Below, piece by piece: positions 1-11,000 of a stretch of DNA of 64,000 nucleotides. The stretch spans positions 180,330 through 244,329 of the forward strand of contig NW_004443770.1 of NCBI RefSeq assembly GCF_000330505.1, given 5' to 3'. The translations under genes were made by a program, and so were the position numbers. The DNA is from Entamoeba invadens IP1 (lineage: Eukaryota > Evosea > Mastigamoebida > Endamoebidae). The notes under the pieces are model-generated. The model searched no databases, was not told the origin of the DNA, and saw nothing but the letters and a program-made list of their open reading frames with translations. Positions within the stretch are counted from its first letter, which is position 1, and each line of letters begins with the position of its first letter.

Positions 1-54
1 TGAATAAAAAATGGCCGCGGACACGAAAATAATAGAAAGGACACCATATACACA

Positions 55-150
55 GGAGGACGTCCTTTATAGCGGGAGGACGTCCCTAAACCACAAAGGA
101 CGTCTTTCGGCCTATATTCCCGTCCTTCGTCCCCATGTCCGTCCTTTCTC
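55..150. repeat. Phased GGACGTCC palindrome cluster
   Basis: The 8-bp palindrome GGACGTCC lies at 58-65 and 78-85, with a one-base variant at 98-105, so the three copies are exactly 20 bp apart. Degenerate CGTCC/GTCC half sites follow up to 144. The cluster ends about 100 bases before the ATG at 250. It could be a regulatory array for that gene or the edge of a repeat that extends left of the window. The sequence does not decide between them. Confidence 0.5.
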
Positions 151-249
151 TTAATTAACATTTTATTAAAAAATGAAAAACTTACAAAACTAAAAAGCAA
201 AGTCTTGACAAAGTGACAAATTAATAGTTTTTATCGAAATTCCATAACC

Positions 250-1530
250 ATGAATCAAACCAATTTTGTGTTGGAATCGGCAACATGGCTTGATTTACAC
301 CAACGAAAACCCAATTGGTCGAAAACAGTTTCGGTTCATCCACTCTTTACTCAATCTCGTCCCGACACCCCAATCCCACCATACTCATTCTCTCAAAAAA
401 TTGAGTGGGGAGATAACTGTCCTAGTCTTATTATGTTTGAGTATGTTCTTGAAGATCCAGTCCTCATTTTAAACTCAACATCTCACATTATTGCCACTTC
501 GCTCTTTGGAGAGATTTTGCAGAACGAGAAAGTCGTGATTCCTGTCACTCAACACAATCTAAAAACTACTGACTTTCTCATTGTTAAAAATCAACAAACT
601 GTCACAATCACAGAACCCTGTCGAGTCTATTCTGCGCACCAAATCTTTTTCACTCAAAAAACAGACATCCCAAATCCACTATCAGATTGTGCAAGACACA
701 CTCTTGAATCTTCTGATTCTGTTGAAAAAAGAATTTTACAGAACGAAATTAACAAAATAGAAAATTTCGAACTATTGCAATTAGAAAAGGAAAAGAAGCA
801 GAAAACGAGAAGCCCCGCGGAACGAATCATTGAGGAATTACAAAACAAAAAGTTGAAAAATAATTTTCCAAATGAAGTTTTTGAAACTGAAGAAAATGTT
901 CTCATGCTTCCATGGAATCACCTCGAATTTGATTGGATGCTTCTTCACCACAAAATGGTTCCGTTTGTCACCACTCGTTTCTCCATTGACGGGAGATTGA
1001 GATATTTCATTGACCATGTTAACTATCGTTTTGCGAAGCGCAAGAAGGAGAAGTGGATGAAACTTGACGATATAAAACGCGAGTTAAACAAGAGGGGAAT
1101 TGACGATTGGAGATGTGATTTAAATCACGACGGGGCGTTGGAAGTGTTGAGGAATTTGAAAAGAAGAGACAACTTGAGTGAACGAGATTTGAGTGCAGAG
1201 GAGATTGAGTTTGTCAGAACGGTCATAGATAAACAGAGGGATTTTGACTTTGCTTATCTCAGCCAACGTGTTGGCCCCAGAGAAGCTCCGAAGATAAAGG
1301 GGTCTAAAAACGTGAGGAATTGTATATCGGCGATTGTTGATGGTATCACCGGACTCTCTGATACTGAAAAAGATGTGGTACGCGATGCTTTACTTAAAAC
1401 AAAGAAACGAATGTTGAAAAGATTTCAGAATGATATTCCGATATTGATGGAGAAGTGTATGGAAGGCAGGAAAGACGAACTTACTCGAAGTCTGGTTGAC
1501 TTAGCAGGAAGATATATGGAAGAGGAGTGA
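250..1530 (+). CDS. Protein of unknown function, 426 aa
   Basis: An uninterrupted ORF from ATG at 250 that I do not recognise. The first 150 residues are mixed, with no signal peptide and no membrane segment. Residues about 155-205 are a charged Lys/Glu-rich helix that may be a coiled coil. The C-terminal half (about 220-426) is rich in Arg, Lys, Asp and Glu and predicted mainly helical, suggesting a soluble protein, perhaps a binding protein. There are no CXXC, kinase or leucine-rich signatures. Codon use (many AAC, GAA, GAC, CTC) resembles the other cellular genes here, not the very AT-rich transposon ORFs, so it is likely a real host gene. Function unknown. Confidence 0.75.
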   Translation: MNQTNFVLESATWLDLHQRKPNWSKTVSVHPLFTQSRPDTPIPPYSFSQKIEWGDNCPSLIMFEYVLEDPVLILNSTSHIIATSLFGEILQNEKVVIPVTQHNLKTTDFLIVKNQQTVTITEPCRVYSAHQIFFTQKTDIPNPLSDCARHTLESSDSVEKRILQNEINKIENFELLQLEKEKKQKTRSPAERIIEELQNKKLKNNFPNEVFETEENVLMLPWNHLEFDWMLLHHKMVPFVTTRFSIDGRLRYFIDHVNYRFAKRKKEKWMKLDDIKRELNKRGIDDWRCDLNHDGALEVLRNLKRRDNLSERDLSAEEIEFVRTVIDKQRDFDFAYLSQRVGPREAPKIKGSKNVRNCISAIVDGITGLSDTEKDVVRDALLKTKKRMLKRFQNDIPILMEKCMEGRKDELTRSLVDLAGRYMEEE

Positions 1531-1654
1531 GGGATATATTAATGTTATTTAAAATGTTATTAAAGCCATTTGTTGTGTGTTTGAAGCAATTTAGTGTTTT
1601 GTTATTTACCATCACAAATCCAAAAGGAAACTTGAAAAGTCAAAAAATTTGAGT

Positions 1655-3417
1655 ATGGCAGGTCGTTTAATAGTTTTGTTGATCAGTTGTGTAGTGTTTG
1701 GGTGCGTTGACTTTTGCTTGGAGTACACACAAGAAATGAAGTGCACGAGATGCTTGCCAGATTTTATTAATAAAAATGGGAAATGCGTCTGTTTGTCTCT
1801 TCTAGTTTTTATTTACAAAAAATACCATAATTATGAGAAATGTTTTTGACGACTCATCTCAAGATTTTAAAACTGAATTTTTGAATTGTGGATCGACGAA
1901 TGGGGAGATTTGCACGTCATGTCTTCCTGGGTATTATTTAAGTCAAGAGAACACGTGTCACAGTTTGTTACATTGATATAATATAATAATAATATAATAA
2001 TATAATAATATAATAATATAATAATATAATAATATAATATTATAATATAATATAATATTATAATATATTATTATAATATAATACAATTAATAAGAATTAA
2101 CACATATGTGTCGATGGGAAGTGTAAAGAATATGATGAATATGATGGCGAATGTTTGAGTTGTTATGCTGGTTATTATGTACGTAACAACACGTGTACGC
2201 CATGTTCTTCACATTGTCTAGAATGTTCATCTGATTCATGTCTTCAATGTGAAGCGAAGTATTATGTTTACGATGGTTACTGTAGACGGTCGTGTAACGC
2301 AAAGTGTCAATTGGTGAATTCGGACAAAAGTTGTCAAATGTGTGAATTTGGGTATGGACTTGACACAACAGGGCGTTGTAAGAAATGTTCTGTGACGAAG
2401 TGTTCTGATTGTGTTTTTAAAAACATTTGTACTTTGTGTAGTGAAAATTATATATTAAAGAATAACACATGCGTTACGTTTGTTACTCTCCCATATTGTA
2501 TTGAATATTCATATGACTACATCGACTGTATTAGCTGCCAAAATGGATACAAAATTGAGAACGGGAGGTGCACAAAATGTCCTGCAAATTGTGAGCAATG
2601 CGGGAAAACTTGTGATCGATGTGATTTAGGGTATTACTTGGACACCAATGAAAACAGTGCAATACAAAATGTGAGATGTGTGAAATGTCCATTACTCAAA
2701 AATTGCAAATATTGTTTGGGGAAGGAAAGTTGTGAGATATGTGAAGACAAGTACCACGTCGATGATGTGACTTTTGAGTGCATTCCCAATGTGCAATTCT
2801 GTATTTTGTATAACAACACAAAATGTGTATTATGTGACGTGGGACATTATTTACTTAATGACAAATGCATTGATGGTGTTCAACACTGCGACACACATTT
2901 TGCACTAAATAAGTGTGTGACGTGTGAAGAAGGCTATTTCGCTTCATCACAACTCCAATGCGCGCAATGTTCGACAAACTGTGAAACTTGTGAAGGAGCG
3001 AATTCTTATTGTACATCATGTGGTAAAGGAATGATCGGCTTTAACTCTTCTTGTGCTCTCTGTGAAGACAATAAATGTGACAAGTGTACATTAGATGGTG
3101 AAAAATGTTATGAATGTGTGTCTAATGGATATGAAATTAAAGATAACAAGTGTCAACAATGTTCTGTAGGATGTTATCAGTGCAGTGGAAATGGGAAATG
3201 TCTGCAATGTAATGAACCGTATTATTTAGAACCGTATTTTGGTAAAGATGGTGGTTGTGTCTTAAACTTAACTAAAAGACCAAAAAATGTTATTCCCGTT
3301 TTTATCATTTCTGTTATAGCAGTTTTTGTTGCTGTGTTGGCAGTGTCTGTGTTGTTGATGATTGTTATAATACAACAAAAAAAGAAGAGAACAGAGAAAC
3401 CAAGTGATGAAAAATGA
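1655..3417 (+). CDS. CXXC-rich type I membrane protein, spliced
   Basis: Receptor-like surface protein of the kind that forms the outside of Entamoeba transmembrane kinases, but with no kinase domain. Exon 1 (1655-1790) encodes a signal peptide and the first cysteine motif. An intron 1791-1863 (GTTTGT...AAG) joins it in frame to exon 2 (1864-1962), which carries CTSCLPGYY. A second intron begins at 1963 (GTTTGTTA) and contains a long TAA/TAATA microsatellite. The last exon runs to 3417. It has many CXXC pairs, a membrane helix at about 3290-3373 and a short basic tail. The acceptor of intron 2 is uncertain: AAG at 2128 keeps the frame but skips a cysteine-rich stretch (2101-2128) that looks coding, so the exact junction, or an indel in the microsatellite, needs transcript data. 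A ligand-binding or adhesion role is inference. Confidence 0.75.
1973..2085 (+). repeat. TAA/TAATA microsatellite inside an intron
   Basis: A run made only of A and T with TAATAATA-type units fills most of the second intron of the CXXC-rich gene. It makes this intron much longer than the other introns here. Slippage or misassembly in this tract could explain why the flanking exons do not join cleanly in frame. Confidence 0.85.
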
Positions 3418-3852
3418 GTTGTTATTTGTTTGTTTATATATACAAAAGTAATGAACTTAAAATATGTTATTTTTAATTATATTAACTAGAGTTGGTGGAA
3501 GAAGTCTGGCTCGTTTTCAAATTATAGTAAAATTGATATTAATTTAAGTTGAAAATTATTTTGACTGATTTTATTTAATTCATTGTTGATTCAGACTTCA
3601 ATCAACAATTTTCAATCAAAAACATTACGTTGATAATGAGATACACTTGAGATATGTTACTGAAAATATATACTTAACTATCGTTTTTTATTTGTATAAA
3701 TATTTGTAAAAAAATATATGAAAAAATCGCATTATTCTTCAATAATATCAATGTATCAATTAAAATATTAAATGAATGATTTATCAAAATTTATTATTTT
3801 TATTTGATTATAATGTGTACAAAACTGTAACTATACGTTCATTCATGAACGG
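3418..3852. other. AT-rich intergenic DNA
   Basis: Between the CXXC-rich gene and a small transposon-like element. No ORF, RNA gene or clear repeat was seen. Confidence 0.6.
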
Positions 3853-4866
3853 AGAGCTTACTCAATTAGGTCATTTGAGAAAGCAGAATACTTTATTTTT
3901 AGAATAATAATTTTTTTTCAATTAAAATCTTTCAACATCGTTTCACCAAATGATTCACATTTTTTGTGATACAACAACAAAGTAACAAAAAAACTTAATA
4001 AGTTTTACACTCTTAATTTGTGGTATTTTAAAGTTTTACAATCATCATACGGAAAATAAACACATTTCAAAGTGTCAATTAAACCTTTCAACAAATTAAT
4101 TGACGATGATAATCAATTAAATAAATCTTCGAAATATGCTTTGTTAAAACCTGCCGACACATGGAAAATTTATTGTCACTAAATTTTTTCAGTAAAATTC
4201 ACACTTTCTTCATTTTCTTTTTCAATTTCACCGTTATCATTGAAATTGTATTTTATTCCATGAATCATCACAACCTCATTTTTGTCGAAAATGTTCACTA
4301 AATTAGTTTTTGTTGGGGGTTTGACTGGAATTTACTAATAAAAATTGACTCATTCCAGTTGAAACAATAAATTTTTTTATTAACTTCCATTTTTAAATCA
4401 CCATTACCATAAACTATATCGGATAATAGATGTGTATTTGAATTGTAATAAGATTCGAGACCAACAACTTTTTTGTTGGTTTGTAAGATTGGGTTGTTTT
4501 TTGTACTTTGTTTCTTTTTTGGCCTTCCCATTTTCTTTGTTTTGTTTCAGTGTTAACCAAATTTGAGTTTCGCCCAAGTGTTGGCCTCTTCGATGTTTCA
4601 TTATCAATCATTGTGTGTTTGGTTTTTTGTTTTTTGATTGTTTCCATTTAAAAACAAATATAGTATGTTTTTCTGTTCATTAGACAATATTGGTACATTT
4701 GTTGAAGTCATTGTGTCTCTTTTTGAAATTAAAGTAATTATATGATTATTTGTTAACATAAAAATGGTAAAAGATTCAGCCTGTCAAATGACAGCCGAAT
4801 TCAAAAAAATATAATTAATTGATAAAAATAGTTTTTTAATTGAAACCCTATTTTTGAGTAAGCTCT
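3853..4866. mobile_element. Small decayed element with 13-bp inverted ends
   Basis: AGAGCTTACTCAA at 3853-3865 is matched by its exact reverse complement at 4854-4866, enclosing 1 kb. On the minus strand inside, a 77-codon ORF (4531 to 4298) starts with an AT-hook-like GRPKKK, and a second frame overlaps it, as expected of a decayed transposase 5' end. No target-site duplication could be fixed. The AT-hook resembles the one before the mariner transposase at 6.2 kb, so a related non-autonomous element is possible. Short matching ends can arise by chance in AT-rich DNA, so confidence is limited. Confidence 0.4.
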
Positions 4867-5586
4867 TTTGAAAATAATTATTTTAAAAAATAAAAAACGA
4901 AACTTGCAAACAATTTTATTGTTAAAAGTATGACATCAAACTAGTATTGTTAAATTTGAATTAAAGTATAAAAATCAGTTATTGTTACACCCATCATTAT
5001 TTTGAGAAATATAAACTGTTTTTCAAAACTCTGTACTGGGATGCCCCGATTTTTTAAACAAATAATTTCTAAATAATTTTTCCGTTGCTTAACCCTCATT
5101 TTTTGTTATAAACATTTACTCAAAAAAACAAGATAACGAACTTGAATTTTTTTAATTTTACTTGACAAATAAATCTTGCATAAAAATTTACTTGAAAATA
5201 ATAAAAAACAAACTTCGGATTAAAATTTTGATTACCATAACACAATTTTTGCCAAAACCGTAAACACAACTTTATAATTGAATTTCCATGTTTACAGAAT
5301 CACCAAGTTGTGTTTTGGATAAAAATGAAAAGTAAAAATGAATAAAACAAGCATTGAGAGAGAAAAACAACATTAAGACTTACAATTAAAAGTTTTTTAT
5401 TTTATTTTTGAACTGTTTATTTTATTTTAGACTCTTTTTATTAATAACCTTGATTGTTTAAATGTTTGTTTTATGTTATTGATGACTTTTTTAATTGTTG
5501 AAATAAACAATAACTTATTAATAATTAAAGTGTTGTATCATTCGATGCAATAATTTCCTTCATTACATCATTAGTTTATTGTTATA

Positions 5587-7775
5587 CAGTCGGAGTTTGT
5601 TTAAAAAGGATGTTTTTTCGACTGAATTAGTCATTTTTTATAATATTAGTTAGATTTTTTTGTTAAAAAGGATATTTTTTTAATAAAATAGATTGATTAT
5701 AATAAATTAGATATAATTTTTGTCAATTAGGAATAATTACCGTAATGAGGTAATATTTTTGTTAAATAAGATTTTATTATTATTATTCGAGGTATTATTA
5801 TAATAAAAATAGGTTGAATTACCAAAACATTAGGTATATTTACATTAAATAGGTACATTTTTCGAACTTTAGATTTATTTACAATAATTTTAGGAATGAT
5901 TTATTTGAAATATTATACATTTATTTTTAAATTAGGCACTTTTTAACGTAGTAGGAATTAACAATAAAAATATATAACCCATTTACAATAAAACAACTTT
6001 TAACGTATTTAACATCATTTAATTTAACATTTTTTCATTACATAAACATCATGTCTACTTTACAATACATTGATACATGAGATCCGGAAGCGAATTTAAA
6101 TTACATTCAAAACGCGCCAACTCCAACAAGTGGTCAACCAGTTGTTCCATTTGTAATACCACATCAAAGCATTCCACCTATTGAAAAGAAAAAACGAGGA
6201 AGACCTCCAAAAAACACAAAATTGCAAATTCCTACTACATTATCAAAGAAGCGTGAGTACACACATTTGACAAATGCACAAAGAAATCATTTGTTTAAAG
6301 AATGGCAAACTCATGGAGATGATTGGTCATTCAGTGAATATTCTTCAATGGTTGGTATTAAAAAGAAAAGACTTGAAAGTATGTTGACTTTGCTGCGTCA
6401 AGGGAAGTCTATATACACAAAGAATCACTATAAACGCCAAAGTAGGACACTCCCCTTTCAAGAACTCGTTTATAAAGGAATTGAAATGGATGGAACAATT
6501 TCAGTAGCATCTCTTCGCAAAACAATTGCACAAGAAGAAAAATTGAGAATGGAAAGACAACAAGAAGATGTAATTATGGACTTGGAAATAATTGATGAAG
6601 TCGAAGTGACTAAAGAAGATGTTAACAACTTAGCACCTTCAAAATCTTCGAAAACAAAATTCATGTCTGGAAAGACAACAAAAGGAGAAGAAAGAACGGT
6701 TCCTATATTTTCATTTGAAAGAGTCAAAACACGAGGAGTCCCAGCTAACACGCCAGAAAATATGGATAAAAAGATAGCCGCAGTAAATGAGTTAAGGGGT
6801 TTGATCGGGGGAGGTGCAAAGTGGGTTTGCATAGATGAAACAAGTTGGAGCATTGCTTCAACTGCTGCTTATGGATGGTCAGCTAGAGGTAAAGAGTGTT
6901 TTATTACTAAAGCCAGAGGATGTATTCGCCTCACATCCATTTGCGCTATCGACTTAGATGGGTTTTCTTATTGTAATATCACTCCTGGAAACAACACTCT
7001 GGCAAGTTTCGAAGTGTATTTTAAATATGTTTTCAATGAATATGATAAGTTGGGTCGCCATTGTGTATTTTGGTGTGATAATTGTGATATACACAATTCA
7101 ATGAATCGAATAGTTAATGGTACAAATCATTCAGTGGTGTTTAATGCAGCTTATTCACCAGCTCTTAACCCAATCGAGAACATTTTTGGCTTATGGAAAA
7201 GAAGAGTAGAAAAGGATGTCAGGATTTGGAATGGCCTTCAAGGGCTATTGGATAAAATCGCAGAAGGATTTAAAACGATATCTGGAGAAGAGACTCAGGC
7301 TTCATTTGAAAGGGTCCGTGAAGAAATCTGGCCAAAAGTTTTTGCAAGAGAAGCTATTTAGTTATCCGTTCGTTAATAATTATTTGTTTGTGTTTTATTT
7401 ATATTAATAATAATAATTAAAAGTGCCTAATTTGAAAATAAATGTATAATATTTCAAATAAATCATTCCTAAAATTATTGTAAATAAATCTAAAGTTCGA
7501 AAAATGTACCTATTTAATGTAAATATACCTAATGTTTTGGTAATTCAACCTATTTTTATTATAATAATACCTCGAATAATAATAATAAAATCTTATTTAA
7601 CAAAAATATTACCTCATTACGGTAATTATTCCTAATTGACAAAAATTATATCTAATTTATTATAATCAATCTATTTTATTAAAAAAATATCCTTTTTAAC
7701 AAAAAAATCTAACTAATATTATAAAAAATGACTAATTCAGTCGAAAAAACATCCTTTTTAAACAAACTCCGACTG
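5587..7775 (+). mobile_element. Tc1/mariner element with ~357-bp inverted repeats
   Basis: A complete 2.19-kb element flanked by TA (5585-5586 and 7776-7777), the expected target duplication of the IS630-Tc1-mariner superfamily. The terminal inverted repeats (5587-5944 and 7419-7775) start CAGTCGGAGTTTG and are nearly identical over their whole length, far longer than the tens of bases usual in mariner. They enclose one transposase gene. The insertion lies inside another repeat whose empty counterpart is present near 59.64 kb. The near-identity of the arms suggests a fairly recent insertion, although the gene now carries a stop. Confidence 0.92.
6051..7361 (+). pseudogene. Mariner-type transposase with stop at codon 10
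   Basis: DDE transposase for cut-and-paste movement. The frame opens with ATG at 6051, just inside the left inverted repeat, but TGA at 6078 interrupts it. The frame then stays open from 6081 to 7361, including a basic AT-hook (KKRGRPPKN, about 6192-6216) and a helix-turn-helix-like region. Catalytic residues: Asp in CIDETSW (codon 6834), Asp in FWCDN (7077) and Glu in SPALNPIEN (7176). The last two are separated by 32 residues, versus about 34 in typical Tc1/mariner. The next ATG lies well inside the DNA-binding region, so initiation there would lose the AT-hook. Probably inactive in this copy. Confidence 0.88.
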
Positions 7776-8086
7776 TATTATCGTTTATCTAGTGTTTGTT
7801 AGAAATATAGAATTATACTCATGTTTAGTTACAAAATAAACCACTGACCAAATAACGAACCTGGAAAATCGGGAAAGATTTACCCATTATTTGGGTAATT
7901 TCCCGATTTTTTGTTTAATAATTGAAACTGTATTGATTTTTAAGGGTTTAAAACTGTGTACCGTTGTTGTTTCAACAAATAGGAAAATAAAAAATAAACC
8001 AAATAAAAAACAGTAAATAATGGGAAATTAAGACAAAAAGTTTTTATAAATTTTGGAAACGGTACAGAGTTTTGAAATACAGTTTA

Positions 8087-11000
8087 TTAACCGACCAACA
8101 ATATTTTTTTTTCTTTAGCAAAATGCACGAGACGCAAAAAATTGCGTTTTTTTTCTATAAATAAAAAACTGATAAAAAAATCTAAAAATAAATAATATTT
8201 TTAAATTCTTGTTGGCAAAATATAAACATCGATAAATGTTACATATTCATATTGTTGTTGTTCAATATACACAAGTCCAAATAATTTAATATACACGTGT
8301 TCTGAATTGATGATATATATGGTATTTGATCGATAAACAGGAAATTGAAAAATAATAACATGTAATATAAAGGCTTATTCAAGATTGTTTGGACTTTGGT
8401 TTTTTTCAAATAAACAAATAAATCGTTGAAGTTGTAACAATAACATTATCGCCTTTGACTAAGTTGTTTGTTAAATACATCATATTCATTGCTCGCTCTT
8501 ATACAAATCAAAACAATTTATCGAGTTAGCAATCTATTGTTACGAAAAAAAATATTAAATAATAAATATTATCGTTTCATTTTTTGCTGTGTGTTTTCTA
8601 ATGATATAACAATAACACATTTTAATTGTTTTTTTTTGATAATATAAATCCAATTGGATTTATAACACAGTTTTGTATTCGTTCTTTATATATTATTTTA
8701 TAGTTATAATTAATTTTTATTTTCTTTTTTTTTCTCGATACTATCAATATATAATACAAAATACTTAAATGTTTTTATTGCTTTTCAAAAACAATAATTG
8801 ATGAGTAATTTTTTGCCATAAAAAATACTTTTTTATTACAAACAAACTTGATAAAAAATAAACTGAATTTTAATTTAAAATATTATGGTTGAATACATGA
8901 GTAAAGATGGAAAAATTTCATGGGTTAAAACCTCTTTTTCAACAACCGATGAAGACTTTTCGGTTATTGTTGATAGATATCTCAAAGTATCTAACATGAA
9001 TAACGATGCCACTCCATTGGATTATTTCAATTTGTTTTTTACAGAAGAAATAAAAAATTTTATTATTAATTCTTCAAATAAATTTGGAGAAAAGGCAATA
9101 AAAAACAAAAGTGGAAGTAAACACTTCAAAGAAATTACCAAAAGTGAATTTGATGCTTTTTTGTCAGTTTCTATTTCTCAGGCAAATTATCTTGATACTA
9201 AACTGCCCCTTTCATGTTTGTGGAGTGGGGTAACAGCAAATCCGATGTATGTTGGACCAATTAGTATTAGTCGTTATTTGCAAATTAAATGGGCACTACG
9301 ATTTGATTCAAATGCATTTGAACGCGTAGTTTTACGAAAAGGTGATAACGAAAACAATGAATCAGTCGTAGTTGATGACGAAGATGACGAAGATGACATA
9401 GTCAGAGCAAGAGACGAAGAAATTCAACCTGATAATTTAGATGACGACCCGATTGATATTAACAACAATTTTAAGACTTCGTTTCCAAAAACAAGTTTGA
9501 CAAAATTGAATACAATTTTTCTTGCTACTAGAATGCAATTTGGAGGAAATTGCAATTATATTCCAATAGGAAGCACCCAAATCAATTCATTTCAAAATAC
9601 AGAATGTTCAAATCAAATTGTTATTTCATCACAACAAACTACATCTACTTGTACCACAACATTAATTAATTCAACAACACCATCAAACACCCAAAACGCT
9701 ATTACTCTTCATTCTTTATCACAATATTCACAACACAATAATGTAACATCACATGAAGTCCCTTTAGTCCCAAGAACAGTATTGATACAACCAAGGACTA
9801 ATCACAATGGACTTAATATGGAAGATATGATAAATTCATTGTATCCAGACGAAGAGTTAAATTGGGACAATTTTAAATATGTAAGTGAATTGATTAGACG
9901 GTTCCGTTCCAATTTGATTGACATACAAAACAATTATTATCTAAACTCAACGGAAATAAGTATAGATGAAAATTTATATCACTATTATGGTAGATGGAAG
10001 TATGTAACTTACATGAAAGGAAAGCCAGCTAAATATGGAATTAAGTTTTTTTTGCTTGTTGATTCTATTTCAGGATTTATAATGAATCTTCAAGTATATA
10101 GAGGAGCAAACAATGGAATTCCTGTTGATAACTTAGGAGCCAAAGTTATTGTACAATTAATAAAAGAATTGAATCACAGACAGTTGGGTACACCAACTTT
10201 TAACATAAACTTGACAACCGATCGTTTTTTTTACTTCCGTACAAGCCGCAGACATTCTAAGTCCTTACCGGGTGACATTAACTGGAACAGTTAATTCCAA
10301 TCGCAAATTTTTGGCTCCGAACCTTTTACTAACAAACAAATCAAGAGAAAACGTAATTGCAATTCAGACTTTTGGTGGTCAAAGAGTTAATCCAATTCAA
10401 TTAGTCAATTTTAAAGATAAAAATCGGTGTGTTGCAATTCTGACATCAAGAATTGTTTATTTGAAAATGCACACCAAAGAAAAAAGATTTAATGTCAATC
10501 TTGTTTACAACAAGTTTATGGGAGGTGTCGATGTTGCTGACCGTCTTATGACAAGGTACTCCACAAAGCGTGTGTCAAGAAGATGGCCTCTCGCAATTTT
10601 TTACCACCTTTTGGATATGGCAATCCACAATTCTTATATCATGTATATATGGTCTAAAATGAAGAGGAAACCTACAGAGACTTCAGAAGGAACAACATTC
10701 ATACAATCAGTGGACGTATCTCAAATTGATCCTATCAACGAAGACACCACAAAACAACAACCAACTTTTGAAGAATAATTCCAAAATAAACTTAGCGCCA
10801 TTGTCGCGAAACATTCCAGACTGAAATACTACCAAAAACTCGCGTTACAGTTGGGTGAAAAAAATGCAAATTTAAGACTTAATCAATCTGTATCATCATA
10901 TGAAAAAAGAATAATTGCTGTTTTTCTAGGAGTAGATATAATTGACACATCTTCTTTACCTGACACTATTGATCAAAAAAAGAAAAAAGGCCATTGTTGT

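Larger units (their letters stand above)
5011..8087. mobile_element. Non-autonomous element, split by a mariner insertion
   Basis: The left end (AAACTGTTTTTCAAAACTCT, from 5013) and right end (reverse complement of AAACTGTATTTCAAAACTCT, ending near 8086) form imperfect inverted repeats. Both halves align base for base with an uninterrupted copy at about 59073-59955, so 5011-5586 and 7778-8087 are one element opened by the mariner at 5587-7775. No coding capacity was seen. A hairpin with GGGAAAGATTTACCC and GGGTAATTTCCC arms lies at about 7868-7905 and is conserved in the other copy. The superfamily is not clear. Confidence 0.8.
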
